Of a DNA stretch of 64,000 nucleotides, positions 23,997 to 35,603 are shown piece after piece. The DNA comes from Zingiber officinale (lineage: Eukaryota; Streptophyta; Magnoliopsida; Zingiberales; Zingiberaceae): positions 12,518,672 to 12,582,671 of the forward strand of contig NC_056001.1 in the NCBI RefSeq assembly GCF_018446385.1, read 5' to 3'. The notes below the pieces were generated by a model. That model was given only the letters and a program-made list of their open reading frames with translations. It did no database searches and was not told the origin of the DNA. The position numbers were made by a program, and so were the translations under genes. How positions within the stretch are numbered: the first letter of the stretch is position 1; each line of letters starts with the position of its first letter.

Positions 23997-24546
23997 TTCT
24001 AAGTCACTCCAGTTGTTGAGATCTTGACTAGATTCCGAGACCGGAATCTAGTCACTCCATTTCGGAATCTAGTCACTCCATTTCGGATGAGTCGGTCGCA
24101 ATCTACATCAACTCACAATTTTTAACAACTGCGACCGGAATCTAGTCACTCCATTTCGGAACTGCGAGGACGCCTGCAGTCACTCCCAACGTCCCATTGA
24201 GACTCATCCTCACTGGATCTCTCTTATCCAGTTGTTTACTTGACCTTACCTGTCAAATATTTGTTCCTCTAGACATATTTGAACTTTCTCTGGTCATGCG
24301 TAGTGTTTGATCAACCTGATCAATTAAGATTTTCCTACAACACCAAGTTAGCACAATAGATATAAAATATCAAAGTAAAGTAGTGTTAGCAGCTTTCAAG
24401 ATTCGCTGATCTGATTGACTGCACATGGTCGATCGGAAACTATTCGGTCACACATGCTTGTAGTTCACTCCTCCAAAACTTCTCATTATCTAGGGTTATC
24501 TCCCCCTAAAATTTTCCACTGCTTAGCTTCACTCACTAGAACTTTC
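23997..24546 (-). repeat. Rearranged LTR-derived junction, left part
   Basis: At 23997-24160 there are short scrambled pieces of the Copia LTR. They include three copies of GGAATCTAGTCACTCCATTT and a 12-base-arm inverted repeat GACTAGATTCCG / CGGAATCTAGTC at 24026-24053. From about 24180 to 24546 the sequence reads as a different reverse-oriented LTR fragment, which continues after the nested solo LTR at 25626-25917. No gene. Confidence 0.55.
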
Positions 24547-25625
24547 TGTTGAATCGTGAAAGTTGATAGAGGGGGGTGAATATCGATTTTAAACTTTATC
24601 GAGAGATTATGCAGCGGAAAATATATAAGCAAAAAGAAAAGCGCAACGCTAACATAGTTCGATTTACTTGGTTCGGAGCCTATGTCGACTCCTACTCCAA
24701 GGCCCGCACATAAGGGTGTTTTCGATGGGCAATTCACTAGCAATTTGAAGGTTTGATTACAAATTAGGTACAAGAATGCTAATGATAAAAATAAAACAAT
24801 ACCGACAAAGAAAGAAACTAGAGGAACAGCGCGTTGTCGGAGCTTTGCAGCGTCACAGGAGCATAAGAGATCAGATTGTGAGTTGATGTAGAGCTTCAGC
24901 CTTGACCCTCCTTATAAAGGAGGTTCGGGGCGCTTGGAACCTTCAGGGCGCCCTGGTTGTGATGTAGCCGAGTCAATCAGTGAACTCCACGCGGCGAAAT
25001 GAAGTTGGGAATATATTTTTGCCTCAGGGCGCCCGGGTACCTCCCGGGCGCCCGGAACCATCCCGGGCGCCTAGACCCTAGTTTTCCAGCATCTTCCTTC
25101 TTGTAAGAAAAACATTAGTCCAGAGGAAAATATATAATACATATGTCCTGCAAAACAAAGTGTTAGCACAGTTAAGTTTAACAAGTAGAGTATGACTTAG
25201 ATTCCGTCTTTCCGAGACCGGAATCTAGTCAAGATCTCGACTTAAAGTTCCGAAATGGTTCTAAGTCGGATCGGCGCCTAAGTTCCCTTCCCAGGAATAC
25301 GTCCTCACAGTCACTCCCCTCAAGTGACTTAGCAGTCCTTCGACCCGTCTGGACTTCGCGCCAGCTATCCGGTCAGCCGGTCGACTTAGCTGGTCTTCGT
25401 GCCAAACGTCCGGTCTGCCCGTCGACCCGTTTGGACTTCGTGCCAGCTATCCGGTCGGCCTGTTGACCTAGCTGAGCTTCATGCCAGACATCAGGTAAGC
25501 CTGTCGACCTGTCTGGGCTTCTCCTGCACACTCGGTTAGAGTGTTAAAAAACAACAAAACTAACTTAACCTATTTTGTCATTCATCAAAACTTGAGTTAG
25601 ACCGTTAGTGCTAACCGCACCAACA
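24547..25625 (-). mobile_element. Reverse solo LTR of the same Copia family
   Basis: Read on the minus strand it starts TGTTGGTGCGGTTAGCAC and ends GATTCAACA, and it aligns along its 1079 bp with the LTR at 13562-14698. The flanking duplication is CTTTC (24542-24546 and 25626-25630). It sits in a different LTR fragment, less than 1 kb from the truncated 3' LTR and in the opposite orientation to it. Confidence 0.87.
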
Positions 25626-25917
25626 CTTTCTACTATCTAACTTCACTCGCTAGGACTTTCACTATCTAACTTCATTCACTTGGGGTCTATCTTCACATAC
25701 TAAGACTTTGATCAATTGACTTCACTCACCAAGACTTCCACCACTTAGCATCACTCATTAGGGTCAACTTTTGACCTAGCTAGACTTCTCTCTTACTAGT
25801 CATCTAGTCAACTTTTGACCTGACTAGACTTCTCTCTGGCTGGGTCAACCTTGACCAAACTCCATTAAACATATTGATAAACAAACATCAAAATATTAGA
25901 GGTTGATTCCACCAACA
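25626..25917 (-). repeat. Rearranged LTR-derived fragment, right part
   Basis: Reverse orientation, with its start (TGTTGGTGGAATCAACC on the minus strand) at 25917. Repeated CACTCACTAGGACTTTC-like words relate it to the family of the solo LTR at 16979. It was split by the insertion at 24547-25625. Confidence 0.55.
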
Positions 25918-26232
25918 CTGGTTTCCTGGTGAAACCGGAAGGAAGTGATACCAATGCAAAAGTTGGACAGATCAAACAAAAATTTACCAAAATAAAAGAT
26001 GGATTGAAGAGGCAGGTATCATCGGCTGTGTAGGAGACAAGAACCTTTGAAGAGGAGGAGCTCATGGCAAAATCAGGGTAATGAAGATGAGAGGATTGGG
26101 TAAAAGTTTGTCAAATAGGAATTCTAAATCTAAAAAATTATTAATTTTTGGGTCCCTCTAAGAAGTGGGCCTAAGGCAAGCATCTCTTGGGCTTCACTTT
26201 ATGTCCAGGCTCGAAAGTAATTTAATGATTAA
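25918..26232. other. Gene-less gap before the Harbinger element
   Basis: No gene or clear repeat. The short minus-strand open frame crossing 25865-26065 spans the end of an LTR fragment and is not supported. Confidence 0.5.
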
Positions 26233-26288
26233 GAGTATCCACATTACCATTAACGCGCTCAGATATTAGGGCATCCACAATGCTATAA

Positions 26289-28903
26289 TGTTGTAACTAT
26301 TGGTTGCTACTAGGAATATCGTACTGGTTCCCCTGTACAAAAATTTTGTACAAGTCCTGAACCTTTCTTAACAACCTATTGTGTTTTTTAGAAATTAAAT
26401 TCGGAATCACAAACAGAACTTAACATTATTGATTCTAAATTTAACTTATCTGTTCTTAAAGGTTTAGATTTGGATCGTAAACAATACTTAACATTATAGA
26501 TCCAAATCCACCCATGTTACAAACTCAATTAAATATTTATTTCAGAGATCGGCTCCCAGGTCAAACATGGCGAGGCACTTGGCCTTCTTGGGTATGAGAA
26601 CATCCACCACTGTCTCAACAAAGCCTCTCAATAAAATTCAATATTTAATTTCCTTATAGTAACCCTAGGTTTAACCAAAAAGAACAATCGAATCACAAGA
26701 TCGAAAAAACAAAACAAACACAACTTCAAATCACAAATCTGAAAATCTAGAATCACTAGCCTCTTGTGTTTGGTATTTTAAAATCAATACAAAGAAAACT
26801 AGTATGATGCAGAATAGAATTACTAGTTATACCTTTCTTTGTAAGCAACAACCTCTTGATCTTCTATCGTATTCCTCTTCTTATCTCGGACGTCGTGTGG
26901 GCGACGATCTATCGAGATGAGAATCCACCCGAGCTTCCTTCTTCTCTAAGCAAGTTTTGACCACCACCAATCTTCAAGAGATGAAGAACTTTCGGCCACC
27001 AACCAAGCTCCAAGGGATGCATATAAATAAAGCCTCCTATCTCTTCTTCTTCCTCTAGCGAAATCTGGCCACCACCAAGCTCCTTGAGATGAAGATGTCG
27101 CCGGCCACACAAGGAAGAAGAATAGGAGAAGAGAAGGGAGAGAGGGATGGCCACCAACCAAGGAATAGAAGAGATATTGTTGTGTGAGGTGAGACACCTC
27201 TACCCTCTCTTTTATATTCCTTGGTCTTGACAAATAAGAAAAGTTTTAATAAAAACTTCCTTATTCTCCTTTCCAATGAAAGAAAAGTTTAATAAAAATT
27301 TCCTTTTAAAACTATATAGGGTCGACCGCCTTAATCCCTCCAAACAAGAAAAGTTTTAATTACAAAATTAAAACTTCCTAATTTGTTTCCAGAAATTTTA
27401 AAATAAAAATTTCTCTTTTAAAAATTCGCTTCGTGGTTGGTTATAAAAGGAAACTTTTATAAATTAAAATCTCTCTATTAAAACATGTGGATGATTTACA
27501 AAAATGAAAGTTTTCTCTAAAATTAAAATCTTTATTTTAGCTACAAATAAGGAAAGATATCAAATCTTTCTCTTAATCTTTTGTAGAAAACTATAAAAGG
27601 AAATATTTATAATTTGTAAAACTCTCTTTTAAATCATGAGCATAGTTACAAAAAAGGAAAGTTTTATAAAAAAATTAAAATATCTCTTTTAACTACAAAT
27701 AAGGAAAGATATCAAACATTTCTCTTAATCCTTTGTAGAAAACTATAAAAGGAAAGATTTAAATTTTAAACTCTCTTTTAAAAACATGCTTCCACATAAG
27801 AAAAGATTTTAAAAATAAAATCCTTTTATTTTTTATTGTGGTCGGCCACCACCTTAGCTTGGGTTCAAGCTAGGGCCGACCACCTAAGCAAACCAACTCA
27901 CCTTGGTTTGGCCGGCCCTAGCTTGAGCTCCAAGCTAGGCTTGGCCGGCCACCTTAAGGTGGGTAAGAAGGTGGGTATAATACTTTATAAATAAGTGGCT
28001 ACGATAGGGACTGAGAGGAGGAATTGGTTTTGGTCTCCCGATGAAACTTAGCTTCCCGTGTTTGCCCCGAACACCCAACTTAATTTCATCAATAATAATT
28101 CATACCACTAAAGAATTATTATTGAACTACCGCACCAATCCCAAATTATATTTTGGGTTCCTTCTTATCATGACTGTGTTAATCTCCCTGTGTTTAAGAT
28201 GTCGAATGTCCACTAGTTAAATGAGTTACTGACAACTCACTTTAATTAATATCTTAGTCCAAGAGTAGTACCACTCAACCTTATCGTCATATTGGACTAA
28301 ATCCACCTGCAGGGTTTACATGACAATCCTTATGAGCTCCTCTTGGGGACATTATCAACCTAGATTACTAGGACACAGTTTCATTCTATAATCAACAACA
28401 CACCATATAAATAATATCATTTCTCAACTTATCGGGCCTATTGATTTATCGAACTAAATCGCACCCTTTGATAAATTAAAGAAATGAATATTAAGTATAT
28501 GTGCTTGTTATTATATCATGATTAAGAGAACATACTTACATAATAACAAAGGTCATGTTCTTTTATTTAGTCAGTATAAAAAGAACTTATCTTAAATGTT
28601 CCTACTCAATACACTCATAGTGTACTAGTGTAATTTTATAGTCAAGATAAACTAATACCAAATTACACTACAACTATTCCAATGGTTTGTTCCTATCCAT
28701 CTTAGTCATGAGCAACTGTTTATAATTTATAAGGAACTGATAACATGATTTTCTATGTGTGACACCACACACTATGTTATTTACAATATAAATTAATTGA
28801 ACAACTACACTTAGCATATAAATGTAGACGTTTGACCAATGTGATTTTTATTTCTAAATAAACGTTTATACAAAAAGTTAGGCTTTTAGTATACATTCCA
28901 ACA
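26289..28903 (-). mobile_element. 2.6-kb Copia-type solo LTR inside the Harbinger left arm
   Basis: On the minus strand it starts TGTTGGAATGTATAC and ends AGTTACAACA. Flanking bases share ATAA (26285-26288 and 28904-28907), a partial match to a 5-bp duplication. It holds two diverged copies of an about 155-bp AT-rich segment (27523-27665 and 27677-27805) and GGCCGGCC / AAGCTAGG-rich inverted words near 27840-27960. No pol or gag. Its length is at the upper end for Copia LTRs, so a small internal region cannot be excluded. The short frames at 26909-27276 are not genes. Confidence 0.65.
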
Positions 28904-29399
28904 ATAACACTCACCGCCTCATCAAAAAACATCGGCTCACTGCCACATACTCATTATAACAACATCCTTCTTTCACCCACATCCTTTTAACATTAACACT
29001 CATTATTTATGGGTCCCACAATCCACTCAACCATCTTAAAATTATATCATATTAAATAAATATATTTTAAATATGTTTTAAAATATTTAAATTATTATTA
29101 TTATTTTTAATAATAATATTACTTTTAAAAATATAATTTTATTACTTTTCAAAAATAATATTAATTTTTTAAATATATTTATTAATAAAATAGATGGTTG
29201 TGAGGAAACGAAATTACAATGTTAGGAAAACGAAATTATAAAGTTGGGAAAACGAAATTATAACTGAGCGGCTAAAATTACAAAGCTAGGAAAATAAAAT
29301 TTATTTTAAATTACCATGTAATTATGAAATTGAAATGTAACAATTGCTTAAATAAACCATACAATTATGAAATTAAAAAATAATATATGAAATACTAAT
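28904..29399. other. Harbinger non-coding left arm
   Basis: AT-rich subterminal sequence after the nested LTR, including a TTATTATTATTTTTAATAAT tract near 29092-29115 and three CGAAATTA(C/T)AA words at 29207-29265. No gene. Confidence 0.6.
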
Positions 29400-30730
29400 T
29401 CATGGATTATTGTTGTATTGCCCCCAGATATGCTCAACTAAGTCAGCGCGAAGTTGGTGATGAACTTGAGTGTCATGTAGCTCAGAATTTGTTCGTAGAT
29501 AATCCTGAAATCCTCGGTTTGAGCCATGGATAGGTTGTGCGGGTTCGTCACCTTCATCGTTGTACTAATTTGTCACGTGACCTCCCTCATCTTCAATAAT
29601 CATATTATGCAAAATAATGCATGCTAACATGATTTGTTTAAACTTTTTCCTATACCAATAACGAGTTGGACCTTTGACAATTGCCCATCGAGATTTGAGC
29701 ACCACAAATGCCCGTTCAACATCTTTTCTTGCAGACTCCTATCTTTCCTTAAACAACTTTCTCTTGGGATCCTCCGGACAAGGAAAAGCCTTAACAAAAG
29801 TAGCTCACTCGAGATATATTCCATCTGTTAGATAATAACCCTTCGTATATGCAGTGTCGTTCACTATGAAATTAATCTCCGGTATATTTCCTTGCAAGAT
29901 GTTGTTGAATATGGGAGATTCATATAACACGTTAATATCGTTACGTGAACCGACGACCCCAAAAAATGCATGACATATTCACAAGTCATGAGACGCGACC
30001 GCTTCAAGTACGATTGTTGGTGACCCATGTCCCCTTGTAAATTGACCTTTCCAAGCAACTGGACAATTTTTCCATTTCCAGTGCATACAATCAAGGCTAC
30101 GTAACATGCCAAGGAAGCCATGTCTCTCATCATGCATTTGAAGAAGATGTTGAACATCATCAGCATTTGGCCTTCTCAAGTACATATCACCAAATATTTC
30201 AACCACGTATTCACAGAACTTGAAAAGGCACCTGATGGCAGTTGATTCACCCATACGTAGGTACTCGTCAAGATGATCGGCAGGGACTCCGTAAGCCAGT
30301 TGAGGAATCGTGGCGGTGCATTTTTGTAGTGGTGACAACCCTTTTCTTCATACAACATCGTCCCTATGTTGAAAAAATGCTGAATGATTCTCTAATTCAT
30401 TCACCATGCGAAGGAATAATTCTCTTCGTATTCGAAATCGTATTCGAAATCGTCTTCGAAATATTTCATCATGATACACCGGGGTTATAGAGAAATAATC
30501 ATTGACTTGCCTCTCATGCCCGTCTTCACGATTTCTTTGGACGAACCTTCTTCTGCGCGTGTCCCTCCTCTAATATGCTTCCATAAGTTGTTGGTGTTGT
30601 TGAAGAACCAATAACATCAATTCTTCACCCGGATCATAAGCTTGCTAATCGATTTCAACATGGACTTCGTCTTCGCTTGTCGAGCTGGAACTTGAGCTAG
30701 AGCTGCATGTAGAATGAGATATTTTTGGAG
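29400..30730 (-). pseudogene. PIF/Harbinger DDE transposase, decayed
   Basis: In one frame on the minus strand the sequence reads SPLQKCTATIPQLAYG, then LDCMHWKWKNCP (first catalytic Asp), VVGSRNDINVL (second Asp), RKDVERAFVVLKSRW (catalytic Glu) and FKQIMLACIILHNMI. It closes with HQLRADLVEHIWG and a stop at 29400-29402. This is the DDE_Tnp_4 / HARBI1-type nuclease that cuts and pastes the element. At least five in-frame stops interrupt it, for example at 29979-29981, 29805-29807, 29739-29741 and 29565-29567, and one in the segment just upstream of the SPLQKC motif. Several replace conserved Trp or Gln codons, as expected from C-to-T decay. The catalytic triad residues themselves are still visible. 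The start near 30730 is approximate. Confidence 0.85.
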
Positions 30731-30830
30731 GAAACACGTTTTAGTATATGTGTTTGAGAAATGGTATGATAGTCGAATGAAAATCTTGTAGGACAATGTG
30801 TCTATATATATTGTTTTTCTCATGCAACGG

Positions 30831-31005
30831 CTAGTTTGCAACGACTAGTTTGCAACAGTAAGTTTGCAATGGTAAGTTTGCAACGGCTAGTTTGCAACGA
30901 TTAATTTGCAACGGTTAGTTTGTAACGCCTAGTTTGCAACGGCTAATTGCCAACGGCTAGTTGTAACAGCTAGTTTCCAAGGCTTGTTTATAACGACTAT
31001 TTTAC
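30831..31005. repeat. 15-bp minisatellite between the two Harbinger genes
   Basis: About eleven diverged copies of AACGGCTAGTTTGCA in tandem. The array lies between the Harbinger ORF1 (downstream end near 31117) and the transposase start near 30730, that is in the transposase upstream region. Each unit holds an AACGG core, a Myb-type half site. Confidence 0.85.
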
Positions 31006-31116
31006 AAAATTATGATAATTAAAAATCACATTAATCGAAATGAGAAATACAATAATTAAAAATTACAATCACTCGAAAATATAATAATACTAGAAAATAA
31101 ACATTGAGTAAACAAT

Positions 31117-32374
31117 TTAGATATTCCATCTCGACCTAATATCCTGGCATAGGCATTCATGTATGATAAGCTGCTTCTTTGTCATCTGCGAGACGTCTTT
31201 GTTCAATATTTCATACTCCTTCAACTTCAAGCGATGATTCTTAGCTTCAGATTTGGACAATGTAACTTTTGCCTTAATCTCCTCTACTTCGAGTTGCTTT
31301 TATTTCAAATCGACTTCGGACTTCTTCACGCTTGTGTACTCAGTGAACTTTGTGATAATATTATTGTAGTTTACTGTCAGATCCTCCATGGTCAATTTTA
31401 CTTTGTCTTTTCCCTTTCTTTTTGCTGCTTTTTGTCTCATTGGACGAGTATCTTCATAATCCAGGTATATACTCACATCTTGGTTGGAGGAGGTGTTGCT
31501 TGCTCCCGACTCTGAGGTCCTCGTCTTCTTTGTGGCCACAAAGTGATCAGCAAACTGTGGAGTAAACATTGGACGATCTTTGACAATTCTCCACACATGT
31601 TCGAGATTGAATGCAACGCAATTGTTTTCAGATCGATATTTTTCGTATGCAAACCTCAATATATCTTCATCACTGTGACCACTTCGATTTGAATTATAAA
31701 CACTATTGTAATTTACGTTGAATCGATATACCTTCTTTTGGATTGTATTGTGCCAATGTGACCGTATAACATTTGCACTTCTGGTGTTTGAACCTAGGGG
31801 AAGATTCTCATTGTAGTAGCTTGCAACCCGTCCCCAAAAAGCATCCGTCTTTTGATCATTGTCGATTATTAGATCATCACTGATAGTGACAAAACTTCTC
31901 GTTAAGACCTCGTCTTCAACCTTTGTCCAACTTGAACGCTTTCTTATACCCTCGGCATTTGAAACCGCCTTTTCTAAATTGACCACCATAATTGGGGATT
32001 CACGGTCGGAAAGTTGAGTCTCCGGAACAAAAGTCGGAGTTGCAGGTTCATTCGACATTGAATGAGTGAAAGACATACCAGTTATGAGTGGGGGTACCAT
32101 ATTCATGAACAACCGACGGCGTGAAATACAGATGGCTCATGTTTTGCCAATATTCTGCTGGAAGCGGTTGATATGAACCTCGAGGGGCATAATTCAGATG
32201 ATTCATAAAATTTCCAAAACCTTGGAAATTTTGTGGAGGAAACGACATATTGGGAAATGGATGTGAGTATTGATAATTTGGTGGAATTTATGGATTTTGG
32301 GAAGATGAATATTCTTGCGAGTTGTTTGTAGAATTCAAGAAATTTGTAAAAAATGCGCTATTATTTTCATCCAT
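31117..32374 (-). pseudogene. Harbinger ORF1, Myb/SANT-like DNA-binding protein, decayed
   Basis: Starts MDENNSAFFTNFLNS at 32374. A Gln/Pro/Asn-rich N-terminus is followed by a SANT/Myb-like trihelix domain with RKRSSWTKVEDEVLTRSF, then FWGRVASYYNEN and VIRSHWHNTIQ. After that comes the plant-specific block NCVAFNLEHVWRIVKD, a KRKGKDKVK basic stretch and a Lys/Glu-rich helical tail ending RSRWNI at 31117. In PIF/Pong elements this protein binds the transposon ends and helps the transposase. It is broken by a stop near 32288, a frame change between about 32112 and 32048, and a stop at 31300-31302. The SANT domain itself lies in one uninterrupted frame of 270 codons. Confidence 0.83.
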
Positions 32375-32504
32375 TTCGGATAGAAAATAAGATGGTAGGA
32401 ACTTGAAAAAATAGATGGGGAGAGAATTTAGAGAATAGAATTGAAAGAGTAGTAAGTTTGAAAGAAAATATGTGTACATATTGATGGATATTTATAGATG
32501 AAAT

Positions 32505-32556
32505 TTTGAACTAACCGTTAAAAAATAGCCGTTAAAAAACTAACCGTTTTATTACC
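32505..32556. promoter_or_regulatory. Repeated AACGG / CCGTT motifs upstream of Harbinger ORF1
   Basis: Three closely spaced CTAACCGTTA / AGCCGTTAAAA words. On the minus strand they read AACGGTTAG and AACGGCTA, the same core as the minisatellite upstream of the transposase. They lie about 130-180 bases upstream of the ORF1 start codon. A Myb-protein binding role is an inference. Confidence 0.4.
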
Positions 32557-32763
32557 TTTTTAATTTTAAAATTTTTAATAAATAAAATTTAAAAATTATA
32601 TATATATATATAACATGGGGTGGGCCTCCATCCTATACAGACTTGAATGCATTCAATGTTCTTAACGCGTTCAAGAGATGAACATTAACGCGGTCATCTA
32701 CAACGCCACGTTAAAATTACAGTATCATTATAACGCGACTTTAACGTGACGTTACGGACGCTC

Positions 32764-33249
32764 TTAATGACAATATGTTGATTTTTTTTTTATTTTAATA
32801 TATAAATATTAATGTATTCAAAGAATTGAATCGTTAATGCTATAGTACTATTAAAAATATCTACGTTGGCATTAATCCTTCAATTATTAATGTAATTCTA
32901 GAAGTTTCAATAGATGATTGATATAAAAATTAGGTCTGTTACAAATGATTTTTTATTTATTTTAGTGGCAAATAAAAAATTTTTATAGGTTTAACCGGGC
33001 ATCTTCGGATTAATACTAGTAAGCTCAACTAAATAAAAATAATAATAATAAATTAGCTAGGAAATTAACACGCGTCGAACGATAGAACCACACAAAAAAA
33101 AAAAATCAATGACTTGGTAGTTGGTATCACAATGACTTGGGTCTTTTCCGACCCGTTTCTATCAGACCCGATCCGATTCTATTCGACCAGTTCAGATCTT
33201 TTGGCGATCTCGCTCGCAGCCCACAGCGGTGAGCTCGAGGAAGACGACG
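32764..33249. other. Gene-less boundary and upstream region of the TPR gene
   Basis: 32764-33090 is AT-rich and without genes. From about 33110 the base composition rises sharply, marking the 5' leader of the TPR gene. A short ATGACTTGG duplication lies at about 33107-33140. Confidence 0.5.
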
Positions 33250-33915
33250 ATGGTGGCGGATTCGTCGGTATGGGTGCAAGCTTTGGTCCTCCTCCTCGCC
33301 TTGGCTGGCTTCTTCGGTCTCCGATCCTTCCCTAAGCATGTCATGTCCCGTCTCCGCCGTCCCTCTCTCTCCCTCCAGTCCCGCCGCCACTTCTTCAACG
33401 GCGCCCAGCTACTCGCCCGCGCTCGCGCCTCTAGCAACAAAAGCAGCGGGAGCCGATCCACCTCTGCCCTCGCGCGCTCCGCCTGTGACGAGGCCGACCG
33501 TGCTATCGCCCTCGACCCCCGCGACGCCGCTCCTCACATCCTCAAGGCCCTCGCCCTAGATCTCCTCGGCCGCCACCACCCTGCCCTACGATCTCTTGAC
33601 ACTGCCCTTGCGCCTCCGGTTTGCAAGTCTCTGGAACCCCGTGAGCGCGCCGACGCCCACTTGAAGCGTGCCGAGCTCCACCTTTCCCTCAATCGTCGTC
33701 GCCGCCTCGATCAGGCCATCGCCGACCTCCTCGAGGCGGTTCGGTTCAACTCCGAGAATGCCAAAGCCTTTTGCCTCCTGGGCGAGTGCTACGAGGAAAA
33801 GGGTTTACCGGATGAGGCGAGAAGAGCTTACGAGACTGCGATCGGGATTGACGAGTCACTGATCATTGCCAATGAGGCACTCCGTAAGATGTCCTCCGCT
33901 AAAGTTGGGTCTTGA
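33250..33915 (+). CDS. Small membrane-anchored TPR-repeat protein
   Basis: Single-exon coding region of 221 codons. I chose the ATG at 33250 ([10 protein letters not shown]); the frame is open a little further upstream but without an ATG. Residues about 7-26 ([20 protein letters not shown]) form a hydrophobic segment, probably a signal anchor. A basic Arg/Ser-rich stretch follows, then helical repeats. The clearest TPR is near residues 175-210, with the [20 protein letters not shown] pattern followed by [12 protein letters not shown]; earlier repeats start near [15 protein letters not shown]. TPRs are protein-binding scaffolds, and the partner is unknown. The coding region is GC-rich (strong third-position GC), unlike its flanks. 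AGGTAACC just after the stop could be a donor for a 3'-UTR intron. The type resembles plant TPR-like superfamily proteins of unknown role. Confidence 0.82.
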   Translation: MVADSSVWVQALVLLLALAGFFGLRSFPKHVMSRLRRPSLSLQSRRHFFNGAQLLARARASSNKSSGSRSTSALARSACDEADRAIALDPRDAAPHILKALALDLLGRHHPALRSLDTALAPPVCKSLEPRERADAHLKRAELHLSLNRRRRLDQAIADLLEAVRFNSENAKAFCLLGECYEEKGLPDEARRAYETAIGIDESLIIANEALRKMSSAKVGS

Positions 33916-35586
33916 TAGATATCACTCACTCAGGTAACCTGAAATTCCATTCAGACCTATATTTCTGTGCTTTTCACCAGTGTATCTTTATACTGTTTCT
34001 CTCTGTGATTAGTTGCCTCAAAACTTGTAACTGTTAAGAAAATGTGCATCTACCGTTCCTGCACATCTTTGTCATACAAATCAAGGAACGTCTGGGAATA
34101 TTTTTTGCAGCTTCTTCTATGAACAAAAAAATTGCAATTTTTCTTGCTGAATTAACATTCAATTCTAGTGCAAAGATGGAAAACTAACCTCAATTGTTTT
34201 TTTATGTGTATAGTTCATTATTTTAGCAATGTATGATAAAGTATCAAATACATATGATATCTATGTTTTTCATGAATATTAAATTATATATATATATTGC
34301 TAATATATTGGCATTGATTGAAGTGTATGCTTAAAATTAAATATACTGACGTATTTGCTAGTTTTACAATTTATACGAATCCAAGATTTTTTTTTGTTCA
34401 AGTCATGGGAAAGTAGGAGGAAAAGGAAAATTTGAAAGATTAATGAGGATTTTCCCCCTATCCTTCCAGATCAATAGAGAGCTTATTTGAATTTAGAAAC
34501 ATGGTTTCTTCAAGGATCTAAAACTGATGCTCATACTGTTGATGAAGTTTGTTTCATTTTGGAAGTTGTATTTCCATTACTAAACTTCACTTAGCTTTTC
34601 AGACCTAGGCTTAAGGTTCAAATTTGCAAAAGTGGTTTTTTTTCTCTTCCATTGAGAGAGACCTTATATACGTTATGGATCTCTGAAGTTACAGATTTTT
34701 AGATGGATGCCAGATTTTCTGCTTTAGCTATCTAACTTAGTGGTACTTTTGTCATGCTGAGATTGAAAACATGACTATGGCCATAAAAAATGAGAAAATG
34801 CCTAGGAAAAGTTAAGCAGCTGTGGAAACAGAACTTTGCTCATTCAAAATCACTAGAGTAAACTGATTCTTCTTGCTTTTAGATTCTTACATTAAGCTTG
34901 AGGTTTTTGTAGTTACTTTTGATATGAGTTCTTGTGAGATGCCACCATGTTGGATTGTTAAACCAACATAGAAGTTTCAATCACCTTAATAAAGCATATC
35001 CTTTTTCGACATTGAGGCACGTTGGCTCTAAATCTTGCATGCTCCCATGAAATTTGTTGTACTTGTAGAAAAAAGATACAGCCTTTTCTTTTGATTTGCT
35101 GATGCATCTGAAGATACATCAGTACATCACTTTCTCAGATCCGCTTACAAGATACTGAAAGTGGGAAACAATTCATTTGAAGCAGTGAGCTTTAATTTAT
35201 TTTACTGAATCTGTTTTAAACCAGCTAAGCCCCCCTAGTTACATGCTGCAGTATCCTGGCTTATGGTCACATTACGTGAGGATGCCAAGCAATGACTCTA
35301 CTATTATTCTCTGAGAATCTACTAAACATATATTGATAAGCCTAGTCAATTCCTCTCATAAATTGCTGTTCTGTCAGCACATTACATTGGATTGTATAAC
35401 ATGCGATTCTCATGGTGTTTTAAACCTAAAAGTATTGCTTCAGTGTTCAGCCACACTACTGAGCAGTCCCAGTGGCTGCCAATATTGTAATACTAATAGT
35501 GTGAAGAGTTTCTACTTTCCGATAGCTCATTAAACGCCAATTTTCTTAGTCACACACACACACGTCTATAACATTTTTCCTTTTTC
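33916..35586. other. Gene-less stretch downstream of the TPR gene
   Basis: Probable 3' UTR at the start, then AT-rich sequence. A TA microsatellite lies near 34286-34299 and a CA microsatellite near 35551-35564. Short open frames here lack coding character. No gene seen. Confidence 0.5.
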
Positions 35587-35603
35587 TAGATTGTATTGTT
35601 TCT

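Larger units (their letters stand above)
26233..32763 (-). mobile_element. PIF/Harbinger DNA transposon, decayed, with nested LTR
   Basis: The ends are GAGTATCCACATTA (26233-26246) and, inverted, GAGCGTCCGTAACGT (ending at 32763). Each is bordered by TTAA-type bases (TTAAGAG...CTCTTAA), as expected of a TWA-targeting PIF/Harbinger transposon; the exact 3-bp duplication is ambiguous. The element carries the two genes usual for the superfamily, both on the minus strand: a Myb/SANT-like ORF1 (31117-32374) and a DDE transposase (29400-30730). Removing the nested 2.6-kb solo LTR leaves about 3.9 kb, normal for an autonomous member. Both genes have several in-frame breaks, so it is dead. Confidence 0.78.

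Noticed and set aside
26909-27276. Three overlapping minus-strand frames
   Set aside because: They lie inside a solo LTR, overlap one another in different frames and have no domain.
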